Origin: Gonatopus flavifemur
Taxonomy: Eukaryota > Arthropoda > Insecta > Hymenoptera > Dryinidae
NCBI GenBank assembly: GCA_018340375.1
Contig: JAFFJZ010000071.1
Span: 124,001 to 188,000 of the forward strand
Reading direction: 5' to 3'
Length of the DNA: 64,000 nucleotides
Shown: piece by piece, positions 21,212-31,359 of the stretch
Layout: each line of letters starts with the position of its first letter
Position numbering within the stretch: position 1 is the first letter of the stretch
The notes under the pieces: model-generated
What the model was told of the DNA's origin: nothing
Databases searched by the model: none
What the model saw: the letters and a program-made list of their open reading frames with translations, nothing else
Translations under genes and position numbers: made by a program

Positions 21212-22321
21212 TCACCGCGTTTGGTTGATTCCAGGGACGGCTTTTTTATCCATCCACTCGACCCAGCTAATTCCAGCACCACAAGTACGGTATTCATACT
21301 GCCCATGCGCCATTTTTTTATCAGGAATAATGCTTTTTGGTGAACCCTTTCTGTTGGAACGAACAGTTCCACAAGCAAACACTTCATCTTTTTTCAAATC
21401 CATCATAAGATCAAGACCGGTAAAAAAATGATCGAAAAATACATGATGATTGTTTCCTACCAAGTTACGCGTCAAATCTTTTACTACTCGGGCACCCGAT
21501 AGCTTTTCAGCACTTTCAGCTTCACCTGTGTATATCTGAAACTCGCACACGTATCGCGATGCATCTGCGCGCGTCCAAACTTCGTATCCGCGTTTTATGG
21601 GCTTGTTCGGCATGTACTGCTTCAAACTGCTACGGCCTTTGAACTTGATCATGGATTCATCAATAGATTGTTTTTTGCTGGGTTTCCAACAATTCTTGAA
21701 AGTTTCGGATAATTTATCTAAGAATGGTCTCAGCTCATACAATTCATCATAATTTATATCTCCTTCTCTCGGTTCTTGACTGTTATCAGCCATGTGTTAA
21801 TGACTCAAAAGAAGTCCAAACCTATTAACCGTCATCAATTTGCATATAAATGAATCATTCAATTTTGGATCTGTCGACCAATAATCGCGGTAAGAGGGGG
21901 ATTTTTCCACGCCCATCATTATATTTATAGCGAAAAACACTAGTAATTCCTCTTTGGTTATTGAATCAGCTTTAGTTTTTTTCTGTCTCAAGTACAGGTT
22001 TGTTTGTTCAACAATCAAATCTAAAAGTTCATGGGGGAACAGACATAAAAATATGTCCAAAGGTGTGGTCACATCATCGGTAATATTTGGACCGAAAGTT
22101 TCAGTATATGGGGAATCATCTTGGGTTTTTCTTTTTTCCGCCCACATAAAATCATTATCATTGAATTCTATGTTATCATCATCAAAACTTTCTCAGTCAG
22201 GATAATCTCCAGAAAGATTTCTTCCGCCATCACAGTCAGTATAATTATTCTCAATATCATCATCATCACACAACCCATCGATAGATTCAGCATCACTGGG
22301 AATATCAGTTATTTCATCCAT
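21212..22321 (-). pseudogene. piggyBac-like transposase, two in-frame stops, 3' truncated
   Basis: Starts at the ATG giving MDEITDIPSDAES with an acidic N-terminus. One TGA stop comes after GDYPD, and a TAA stop lies at 21794-21796 between LLLSH and HMADNSQEP, where relatives keep reading. The catalytic domain (DDE_Tnp_1_7 type) shows SIDESMIKFKGRSSLKQYMP with the first Asp and VFFDHFFTGLDLM with the second. The frame ends shortly after ISWVEWMDKKAV, so the third catalytic Asp and the C-terminal Cys-rich domain are absent. It lies centrally in its element between the repeat arrays. A decayed, inactive copy. Confidence 0.92.
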
Positions 22322-22789
22322 ATTTCGAAGTTATATGAAGTGATATGTCTTGTGCACCAAATATAAGTGATAGATGAACTTTAGTCGTTTCCACGACTGA
22401 TGGAGAAGAATGCCTTTCCACACAAAAATTTGCGGAAGACAGTTTTTCACAATCCGCTTAGCCTGCCACACAAACGCGATCTTTGACACGGATAAGTTGT
22501 CTTTACTCAATATTGAATAACAATAGACATATCTCGGTCAATACTAATATGTACTACAATAATTAATATTTTGATTATAGATACAAAAAACTAGTTGCGA
22601 AGTAGCTATGGAAACCCTAAGTCTATCATGCGTAAAAAATCAATTTCGAGTGGTAAAGCTTCAAATAAATATTATAATGGTATTTTGCACAAAAATAATA
22701 ATATTTCGGAATATTTGAATGGATTATGAAATCTGCACATATTATTATTCTTGCGTGAGTAATTTACGTCGCAGATAGCACAAGAGTTC
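22322..22789. other. Non-coding interior of the piggyBac-like element
   Basis: Region upstream of the transposase start, probably its promoter side. AT-rich. Near 22775 the phrase CAGATAGCACAAGAGTTCC resembles the end of the CAGATAGC MITE family found elsewhere in the window, so a truncated copy may be present. Confidence 0.4.
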
Positions 22790-24660
22790 CAAAAATTTTT
22801 TCAATCGCCCGTTTGCCCTCACCAACCCCTTGATGGAGGTTGAATTTGAAAAATTCGGAAAAATTCAAATGTACGTGTATTTCTCTCCCTTTGGGGCGCT
22901 AAAACCAAAAATGATAGGGGAAGAGAATTCCAATCCCTCTCTCACCCGCTAGCACTCTCCTACCACCCCCTGATGGGGGTTGAATTTTAAATTTTCATAA
23001 AAAATCCAAATGTATGTGGATTTCTATGTTTTTTGGGATGCTGAACCCAAAAAATGATGGGGAAAAAGGATTCCAACCCCTCTTCCACCCGCTAGCACCC
23101 TCCTACCACCCCCTGATCGGGGTTGAATTTCAAACTTTCGCAAAAAATTCCAATGTACGTGGATTTCCATGTTTTTTGGAATGCTCAAACCGAAAATGAT
23201 GACAAAATAGAAATTCAACCCCTCTCTTGCCCGCTAGCTCCCTCCCATCACCCCCTGATGGGGGCTGAATTTGAAACTCACGTCAAAAATTTGAATGTAT
23301 ATGTATTTCCATGTTTTCTGGGACGTTTGAATAAGAAATGATAACAAATAACAAATTTCCCCGCCTTGTTGCCCGCCAAGAGTAGAACCAAATCATGAAT
23401 GCATCTGATATTTCTATCTCATGAAGTATTGACGTTTACAACATAGGATACTGTTCAACGTGTTGAATCAACAAGTGATTGACTTTGGATCGCCGGAATT
23501 TTGAGTATTGAGCCCATGAAAGCTTTGTTTCTTCTGTTTTATCCTGAATCGTTAGCGTAATTCGCTGAGAACTGACTTTCATGTGGATTCTACTAGGTTC
23601 TTTTGAATGATTGTACAGGAGTGTGAGGAGGTAATCGAGTCAATGGATATTGTTGATTGCAGTCGTTTATGGTCTCAGCATCTCAAAGAACATAGAAATA
23701 CACATACATCTCAATTCTGTGAGAGAATTTCGAATTCAACCCTTTTCAAGGGGGTAGTAAGGAGGTACTAGCGGGTAACAGAGGAGTTTAATTTGTTATT
23801 TGTTATCATTTTCGATTTGAGCGTCCCAAAAAAACATGGAAATACACATAGATTTGAATTTTTTACGTGAGTTTCAAATTCAACTCTCGTCCGAGGGTGG
23901 CAAGAGGGTGCTAGCGGGTAAAAGGGGGATTGAATTTGTTATTCATTATCTTTTCTTATTCAAACATCCTAGAAAACATGGCAATACATATGCATTCAAA
24001 TTTTTTTACGTGAGTTTCAAACTCAGCCCTCATCAGGGGGTGATAGGAGGGTGCTAGCGGGTGAGAGAGGTTGGAATTCTTTGTCCTCATCATTCTTGGT
24101 TTCAGCATCCCGAAAAACATAGAAATTCACATACATTCGCATTTTTTATGGAAATTTAGAATTCAACCCCCATCAGGAGGCGGTAGGAGGGTGCTAGCTG
24201 GTGAGAGAGGATGAGATTCATTTTTTCTTATCATTTTCGGTTCCAGCATCCCAAAAAACATGAAAATCTACATGGATTTGAATTTCTTACGAAAGTTCAA
24301 AATTCAACCCCCATCAGGGGGTGTAGCAGGGTGCTAGCGGGCAAGAGAGGGGTGGAATTTCCTCATTCGTTATCATTTTCGGCTTGAGCATCCCAAAAAA
24401 CATAGAAATCCACATACATTTGAATCTTTTACGAAAGTTTAAACTTCAACCCCCATCAGGGGGTGGTAGGAGGGTGCTAGCGGATAAGAGAGGGGTTGGA
24501 ATTCTCTTTCCCCATCATTTTTGGGTTCAGCGTCCCAAAGAACATAGAAATACGCGTACATTTGAATTTTTCCGAATTTTTCAAATTCAACCCCCATCAG
24601 GGGGTTGGTGAGGGCAAACGGGCGATTGAAAAAATTTTTCATGGTCATTTTCGGTTTCAG
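22790..24660. repeat. Convergent inverted arrays of ~142-bp repeats
   Basis: Left array (about 22790-23345): GCTAGC marks at 22948, 23091 and 23233. Right array (about 23700-24660), inverted: CTAGCGG marks at 23768, 23911, 24054, 24194, 24334 and 24477. Units contain CAACCCCCATCAGGGGGTGG and ACATAGAAATACACATACAT. The outer ends are inverted copies of each other (CAATCGCCCGTTTGCCCTCA). Spacer 23346-23700 is unique. Confidence 0.9.
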
Positions 24661-24972
24661 CGGCCCAAAAACGTAGGGATAGTGGGGTCTACCCTCTGGT
24701 TCATGACAATTTTTTTTGTGTGCCTGTGTTATTCAATGAATACGGCTTTTTTCCATCGTTTATTCATTTGAATCACAATTTGTAAAATGATCGACAATGT
24801 ATACGTGATAGCGAATACTTCCTCAGTCCTCATCTAAATCAAATTGAAAAAAAAACTGGGGGAAAAAGCGTTATATTGTCTCTGGTTAACTGGAAACTTA
24901 AAACACATTGAGGTGGCTATTAAAATAGCCACCATGCCGCAAAGGGATAACTGCATGAGTCCCGAGCGTTAA

Positions 24973-25100
24973 TGGTCTAGACACACAAGCCACGTAAACA
25001 TGAACGTAACGAACGGAAGGATGCGCAGATCTTGTATACAGTTTCTGCGCGTGCTTCCGTTTCTTACGTTCACGTTTACGTAGCTCGTGTGTCTAGACCA
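24973..25100. mobile_element. Palindromic TTAA-flanked MITE
   Basis: 128 bp. TGGTCTAGACACACAAGC at the left pairs with GCTCGTGTGTCTAGACCA at the right, with TTAA at 24969-24972 and 25101-25104. Near-perfect inverted arms of about 55 bp. Its arm sequence is unrelated to the TTAA palindromes near 3 kb. Confidence 0.88.
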
Positions 25101-25186
25101 TTAAAGTACGTTGTAACAAATGCGTTAGAGGCATTGAAGTGTGTCATGCTTCTAAAGCATGCTTTTTCTCTCGGTGTAGTTTGCAT

Positions 25187-25333
25187 CAGCGATGCCATTA
25201 TTCCCTAGAAAAATCCGTAGCATCTAATGATTGGTCATTTCTTGTACAACCAGCCAATCATGTTTCCAATTTGGAAAGAAATGACCAATCACGAGAAATC
25301 TACGGATTTTTCTAGGGAATAATGGCATCGCTG
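25187..25333. mobile_element. hAT-like palindromic MITE
   Basis: 147 bp. Inverted arms of ~60 bp begin CAGCGATGCCATTATTCCC. A perfect 8-bp duplication GTTTGCAT flanks it (25179-25186 and 25334-25341). The CAG...CTG ends and 8-bp duplication point to the hAT superfamily. Confidence 0.9.
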
Positions 25334-25341
25334 GTTTGCAT

Positions 25342-25563
25342 CACTGTAAATCATTACCAGTATGTTCAATACTATCATGGTCATCGTCAAAACCCAATCT
25401 CTTCAGGTTATTTTCATTCATTGCCTTACAGTTTCGCAAGAATGCTAGTTTATTCCGATACTTGTCATTCAATTTTCCTTTTGCAGGGATCGATTTGCAA
25501 TCACTTGACTTTTGTTTTTCCACTGGGATGGACATAGTAAACTTCTCGACATTCATTTGAAAA
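25342..25563 (-). other. Unclassified minus-strand open frame cut by Merlin
   Basis: A minus-strand frame (25341-25556) starts MNVEKFTMSIPVEKQKSSD and stays open for 71 codons. Across the Merlin, 29206-29326 minus reads FGYIFLIDSGNSYSVLV, faintly like a retropepsin IDSG motif. The two pieces do not share one frame without a shift. Possibly a decayed retroelement or host fragment; no firm identity. Confidence 0.25.
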
Positions 25564-25589
25564 TAAATTCGGGTAAATGTTCAGAAGTG

Positions 25590-25935
25590 CGACTTATGGG
25601 AGAACGGTGTTTTTCCTGGGTTTTTTTCTATACAACTGGCGTTCATCCGACTCCAATAGACTATCCAGGTGAGGGGAGCTGCAAAAAGTTCCGTGGAAGC
25701 CCACTTACAGCTCACAAACAGCCCACTTTGTGTGCTGCTTTGTGCAAAATCTTTTTACGGGTTTTTTTCGCTTGAGTGGCGCTTGGTCAGCCCCATCGGA
25801 ATATTCAGATGGAGACGCATGCACCGAGTCCCCTATGAGTCCACTCCCAGCTCACAAACAGCCCACTTTGTGTGCTGCTGTGTGTAATTTTTTCAAGGGT
25901 TTTTTTGGGGACAGGGGGCACGGTGTGCTGCGGTT
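25590..25935 (+). repeat. Left Merlin subterminal array (~140-bp units)
   Basis: About 2.3 units. GGGTTTTTTT marks lie near 25618, 25759 and 25897, and CAGCTCACAAACAGCCCACT occurs twice. Related in inverse to 28380-29170. Confidence 0.85.
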
Positions 25936-26186
25936 TATTGTAATTCCCGCGTCTATTGAAAACAAAAATCCAGTGGGACAAGCGCGCTTGCAGTAGTACT
26001 CGCATGAGCCGCGCGCGCGATACCTTACGTAGCCAAATTAAAACAATAACACGCTGTCTTTGTTCAAATTCCATTCCATGGGAATGTTCCGGTTTTTCGT
26101 GGCGGTGGTTCAACGTACTATTTTGATTTGTGCACAGTATTAAGAAACACGTCTAAGCGATCATTTCGTTCCCGGGGATTTTCAAA

Positions 26187-27821
26187 ATGACGTGTGAGTC
26201 TTGTTCTCTGGGTTTGAGAAGTGTTATGTTACTCTTCGAAAGTAAAGAGAGGACCATCGACTTTTTGCGCGCTCATAATGCAATCCTTTCTGAAGTACGA
26301 TGTTCTTCTTGCGGCAGTTTGTGCACCTTCTCGTGAAACACGTTGGAATACAGATGCCAACGTGTGCGGTCGGAAAAACGTGGTCATAAAATTATAAGAT
26401 TGCAATGCAGTTTCCGGCAATTGTGGCGAACAAACACCTGGTTCGCGAATGCTCACCTTTCGGTAACAGATACGTGCAGGTTCGTCGCTGAATTTCTGCT
26501 TCTAAATCCACCACATCAAGAATTCTTGAAACAAGAGTTCGGGTTTGGTACGGCAACTGTGGTTGATTGGTGCAATTTCATCAGGGAGGCATTGCAATTC
26601 TGGTTGCATGGAGCAAACCAAGACCAGCTCTTGGGTGGCCCGGATAAGATTGTTGAAGTTGACGAGGCAAAATTTGGAAAACGTGAGTTCCATAAGGGAC
26701 GTGTGATTGGCGGCCATTGGCGTTTTGGAGGATTCGAAAGAGGGTCAAAGCGCGTGTTCATCGAAGTGGTCCCCAACAGGAGCGCGGATACGTTGCCAGA
26801 CGACATCAAAAAGCGTATAGCACCAGGCACCACGATAATTTCTGATTGTTGGCGATCATACGACTGCCTGGGTCACGAAGGTTAGTGCAAATTGAGTTAC
26901 AGTATTACGCTTCGCGAGTTCAAAACTGGGATCATGTTGTATAGGAAGCATTGTGCAACACGATCAGGATCGATCCTGACAAGATCACAAAATGAGGATC
27001 TTTTGGAATTTTTGGTTTCAGACATCCTGCAGTGTGGGAATCAGTCACGCCAGTGGGTTTTTTCTACCACCGTATTCAAAATTTTGTAATGAAATGAATG
27101 ATCTTTTTTTTCAAACAAAACAAATGTTTTCCACTCTCTGAATGCATACCTTCAAGGGAAAAAAATATGCCCAAGTATATGCTTTAGTCTGTTCAGGAAA
27201 AACTGTTGATCGTAGGCTTTTTTTTGGGCTGTCACTGTAGAAGGTCCCCTTGAAGGAATCCTAGTTTTGCGGAACGCATGTTTCATGCATCCTTATGAGA
27301 GTTTTAAAAAGTTAGCACGAAAATGATTTCAAAGATATGATGTAACGTGAACAGGGTTGCTACAGGTCAGGGAGAATCAACAGAATCGACCAATCATACG
27401 GTTTCTTTTTATAGACTGCCAATGAAATTGATCAATTCCGTTGAATCTCCCTGACCTGTAGCAACCCTGGTGAAAGCCGTTTGTATTATCGATGCTAAAT
27501 CATTGGCAAAGTTCAGAAGTGTACGTAAACTAAGATGTGCGTGACGTTGCGCAAGCGTTCATTTTCACAGGTTTCCAATACTTGAAAGTCAATCACTCGG
27601 TCAACTTCGTGGATCCGGACAGCGGAGCCTATACACAAAACATTGAGCGAACCTGGCGCGATGCTCGAGATACTATCCCTAAGTACGGCCGAACTACAGA
27701 CCATATGGACGGGTATATAGCTGATTTCCTTTTCCACCGAGCGTATCCACTTCATGCAGAACGACTTCACACGTTTTTTAGCATTCTAAATGACCACTAT
27801 ACCAATATGACTTCTGCTTAA
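26187..27821 (+). pseudogene. Merlin transposase (DDE, IS1595/ISXO2 type), one stop codon
   Basis: Cut-and-paste transposase. Exon 1 is 26187-26880 and exon 2 is 27571-27821. The intron is GT-AG (GAAG|GTTAGT ... TTTTCACAG|GTTTCC) and joins in frame as HEG-FQYLK. The N-terminal part has FLRAHNAILSEV and a CSSCG zinc pair. The catalytic Asp is in IVEVDEAKFGKREFHKGR, the second in TIISDCWRSYD, and the Glu in QNIERTWRDARDTIPKYGRT. VNFVDPDSGAYT precedes the Glu block, as in the family. One in-frame TGA (26334-26336) interrupts codon 50; translation could restart downstream (ATG 26343) but would lose the CSSCG pair. The intron holds a 118-bp palindromic MITE. Otherwise all catalytic residues are intact, so this copy is only recently or marginally inactive. 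Confidence 0.92.
27352..27469. mobile_element. Palindromic MITE in the Merlin intron
   Basis: 118 bp. CAGGGTTGCTACAGGTCAGG at the left pairs with CCTGACCTGTAGCAACCCTG at the right. GTGAA occurs directly outside both ends, a possible short duplication. The insertion lies within the intron, so it may not have harmed splicing. Confidence 0.8.
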
Positions 27822-27971
27822 CCACGGTCGTTTCCTACGAGAATCAAGAAGTTTTTTTTGTGTTTTTTGGTTACTTGTTCTTCTAATCTCCATTCTTTTC
27901 GTACTGTTTACTTCTCTGATACGTGATATTATCTTGTTATTATATTTCTGTTCCAAATGATTCAATAATTT

Positions 27972-28330
27972 TCACAAAAGTATATGTTGAGCTTGATATG
28001 CAAGTCCTACCGTAATCCACTTTTGCACTTCCAGATCCACGGGTTTCCAAGGCTGGCGTTTCAAAAATTTGCTTATGAGCGCATGATGCTTTTCTCGATT
28101 CATGTTCTTCCGTGTGCGAGCTTGGATGCATTCAAACAGGAACCATGCTTGAATATATTTAAACAGCTCACGCATAGCCACATCGGGGTATCTGCGTTCT
28201 TTGTTTTTTTATTTCCGATCAAGAATCTTTCGATCAAACTTCCGCATACCGTGAAAAACACCCCACACAGCACACTATTCCACAAACAGTTCGCAAAGGG
28301 TTCAAATAGGGCCAGAAGAATTCAATACGA
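27972..28330 (-). CDS. Candidate second Merlin-encoded ORF, minus strand
   Basis: Two overlapping minus-strand frames read protein-like: about 28200-28330 (LFEPFANCLWNSVLCG, GSLIERFLIGN) and 27972-28181 extended upstream (RRYPDVAMRELFKYIQAW, KFLKRQPWKPVDLEVQKW). They meet at a run of seven A residues near 28205, where a one-base slip would join them. No known domain is recognised. It lies downstream of and opposite to the transposase. It could be an accessory protein of the element, a captured fragment, or chance. Confidence 0.3.
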
Positions 28331-28379
28331 ATTCTTGAGAATTCTTTGTGAACTACTGTGCTGTATGGGACTGCAAGAG

Positions 28380-29170
28380 GTGTATCACGGAAGTTGGGCT
28401 GTTTGTGAGCTAGTAATGCACCCCCAAGACCCTTTCAACAGCGCCCCCACCTGAACGGTTTGTTGGGCTGACGTTAAGGCCAACTCTGTGAAAAAGAACC
28501 AGGAAAACCACCAAAGCATCGCATGAATAGTACTGCAACAAATGCAACACACAAAGCGGGCTATTTATGAGGTCTCTGTGCACATCTAGGAAACTTGAGG
28601 CAGCTCGCACCCTCCAGATAGTATATTAGGGCCACATAAACGGCATTTCAGTGAAGGAAACCGAGGATAACCACCACAGTACCCATGGGGAACGTTACAG
28701 AAAATGTGTCACAGAAATTGAGCTGTTTGTGAGCTGTTAATGCTCCCCCAGGGAGCTTTTCATAGCGCCTCCCAACTGAACAGTTTGATAGGATGACAAG
28801 TACGCCATTTCCGCGAAAAAAAATCTGGAAAACCGCCAAGCCACCGCATGATAAATCCTGCGAAAGGTGTAGCACACATAGTGGGCTCTTTATGAGCTTC
28901 CAGTGCACTCCTGGGGAAGTTTTTGGTGCTTCCTCCATGTGATTAGTTTGTTGGACTGACATGTACGCCGTTTCTGCAACGAAATACCAGAAGCACCGCC
29001 AAACCACCGCATGAGAAACCCTACAAAAGATGTAGCACACAGAGTGAGCTGTTTATGAGCTTTTAGTGCACTTCTAGGGAACTTATTGGTGCTCCCCCCA
29101 CCTGGATAGTTCATTGGAGTCACATGAACGCCATTTCTGCACAGAAAGTCTTGGAGAAGTATCGTCTTCC
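28380..29170 (-). repeat. Right Merlin subterminal array (~162-bp units, 5 copies)
   Basis: GGGCTGTTTGTGAGCT-type phrases occur near 28396, 28558, 28721, 28883 and 29047. Each unit also has a GGAAAACCACCAAAGCATCGC-like segment (first 20 bases compared). Inverted relative to the left array. Confidence 0.88.
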
Positions 29171-29205
29171 CATAAGTCGCACTTCTGAACATTTACCTAA
29201 ATTCG

Positions 29206-29423
29206 TAATTTCTTCACTCAATATGTGAAAGTCATGTTTATCCAAACACCTGGAATTCAGGGAATTGATGATTACTAGAACTGAGTATGAATTTCCACTA
29301 TCGATGAGAAAAATATATCCGAACATTATTCTGTCAAGTATTTAATAATAATTATAGATGATGAATTGAAATTTATCATCGCGACTCAAAAAATAACAGC
29401 AGCAACGCTTGAGTCCTCCCCGA
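29206..29423. other. Right flank of Merlin
   Basis: Contains the minus-strand IDSG-like frame mentioned for the 25.3-kb flank (29206-29326). Otherwise nothing supported. Confidence 0.3.
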
Positions 29424-29675
29424 ATAGCCAAAGTTCCAAAAACTAGATCTCATTGATTCCTCTCTGAACCACCAAATGAATCACTGAAATGTCAGCAGAA
29501 TAGGGTCCTTAGAGAATTCAATTTGCCTTTTGTCATTCTATATATCGATACTGTATATAGTATGACAAAAGGCAAATTGGAGTTTCCGAGGACCCTATTT
29601 TGCTGACATTTTAGTAGTTCATTTGGTGGTTCCGAGAGGATTCCATGAGTTCTAGTTTTCGGAACTTTTGATATA
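29424..29675. mobile_element. CAGATAGC-family palindromic MITE, copy A (diverged)
   Basis: Arms of ~110 bp contain AAAGTTCCAAAAACTAGATC, ATGTCAGCAGAATAGGGTCC and TTGCCTTTTGTCAT around a short AT loop. Two better copies lie at 33526-33781 and 54865-55120. The terminal bases are altered here. Confidence 0.8.
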
Positions 29676-30084
29676 TGGGCTCCATGTGAACAAACTATTG
29701 ATAAATGTGGGGTTTCTGTTCATCTCCAGGGCAAATTCAGTAAACTTCATACATGGCAGTATTTTGATTTCTCATTTACCAATGTAAAGGTTTTGAAGAT
29801 GAAAATCGTCATCATTATTTATATTTAATTAAGAGCGTTCTCATACGCACGTATGAAACTTCAGGAGAATTGAATGAATATACTTTCCAAAATTCATTGA
29901 AATTACTCCATAAACTATATTATAAGGTAGGAATGAAAAAAAAACATCCAAGATGTCAATATAAGGTTTTCGAGCAAATCAACTTGAATTGCAATTTGCA
30001 AGGCCTCAGATCCCTTGGATTATTTTCCCTTGGAGTATGGATAATAAATGAATGAATACATTATGAATTCACAACTCAAACAGT
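29676..30084. other. No recognisable feature
   Basis: AT-rich. A 61-codon open frame (29870-30055) matches nothing known to me. Confidence 0.4.
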
Positions 30085-31359
30085 TTCGAGTATGAGTAGA
30101 ACCCAAAAACACTCCAAAAAAGTGAAGAAATAACGCCAAGTACATGAAAATCCCAAAAACAAAGAATACAAAAATCTAAAAACACATTCTAAAGGAAAAT
30201 TTCACTGTATTCAGAATTTCGAGGGGATATCAAAGGATATGCTCCATTTGGAAAAAAAAGATATGAAATCAATATGAGCGACCAAGTACATTGGTTATCC
30301 AAAGGTTATGTGAAAGATTTTTGGTATATTGTAACTTCAGTTTCTTTAAACTGTATTGAAGGTAATTTATGATTTTCAAAAAAGCATCATTGTATTGAAA
30401 AAATGAATGAAACAAGCGTATCGTTCTGCCCGTATATAGATACCAAAAAGTGAAAAAAAAAGAGAATTCCACAAAACATACAAATGTCTCACAAAAACCC
30501 CTAAAAACTCCAACACAGTAAGAAATAGCGTCAAATCCCAAAAACCATACGAACGTTTTACAATAACACTTGAGAAAAATATTTCACTCTTTCCGGAAGA
30601 TTACTTGATATAACAAATATACCATTGAAAAAAAAGATGTGGAAGGCAACCCTGTTTCGGAATTCGCATCAACCAGAAACACTTGGCGTGGCCGTTGGTA
30701 GAAGTTCTTAGCCTTTATTATATACAAATGAATTCCTATAGAACATTAAACAAGAAATTTAAATGATATAATTTCATAAAATCTTCTTCGGCCACGCCAA
30801 GTGTTACTGGTTGATGCGAATTCCGAAACAGGGTTGCTTTTCACATCTTTTTTTTTAATGGTATATTTGTTATGTCGAGTAATCTTCCGGAAAGAGTGAA
30901 ATATTTTTTTCAAGGATTTTTTTTCAAGTGTTATTGTGAAACGTTTGTATGGTTTTTGGGATTCGACGTTATTTCTTACTGTGCTGGAGTTTTTAGGGGT
31001 TTTTGTGAGACATTTGTATGTTTTGTGGAATTCTACTTTTTTTTCACTTTTTGGTATCTATATACGGGCAGAACGATACGCTTGTGTTATTGATTTTTTT
31101 AATACAATTATGCTTTTTTGAAAATCATAAATTACATTCAATACAGTTCAAACAAACTGAAGTCACAATATATCAAAACAAATCTTTCACATATCCTTTG
31201 GATAACCAATGTACTTGGTCGCTCATATTGATTTCATATGTTTTTTTTTCAAATGGAGCATATTCTCTTATATCCCCTCGAAATTCTGAATGCAGTGAAA
31301 TTTTCCTTTAGAATGTTTATTTAGATTTTTTTATTCTGTGTTTTTGGGATTTTCATGTA

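Larger units (their letters stand above)
19895..24946 (-). mobile_element. piggyBac-like element, complete ends, dead gene
   Basis: A 5,052-bp element with 13-bp inverted ends CCCTTTGCGGCAT (19895-19907 and, inverted, 24934-24946). TTAA precedes the left end (19891-19894) and ATAA, a one-base variant, follows the right end. A subterminal palindrome GGTGGCTATTAAAATAGCC lies just inside the right end. A broken transposase is on the minus strand, flanked by a ~120-bp repeat array (left) and convergent ~142-bp arrays (right). Confidence 0.9.
25572..29197 (+). mobile_element. Full-length Merlin transposon
   Basis: A 3,626-bp element with inverted ends GGTAAATGTTCAGAAGTGCG (extending ~30 bp, imperfect) and a perfect 8-bp target duplication TAAATTCG (25564-25571 and 29198-29205), as known for Merlin. 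It contains an IS1016/ISXO2-type transposase gene with one intron, subterminal repeat arrays in inverted orientation, and a possible second ORF on the minus strand. Confidence 0.93.

Noticed and set aside
22790..24660. Regular spaced repeats considered as a CRISPR array
   Set aside because: Units are ~142 bp, diverged, contiguous and convergent; no short identical repeats with unique spacers, and the setting is eukaryotic.
27984..28454. 156-codon plus-strand ORF in Merlin
   Set aside because: It lies opposite the more protein-like minus-strand frames and runs into the repeat array; no domain.
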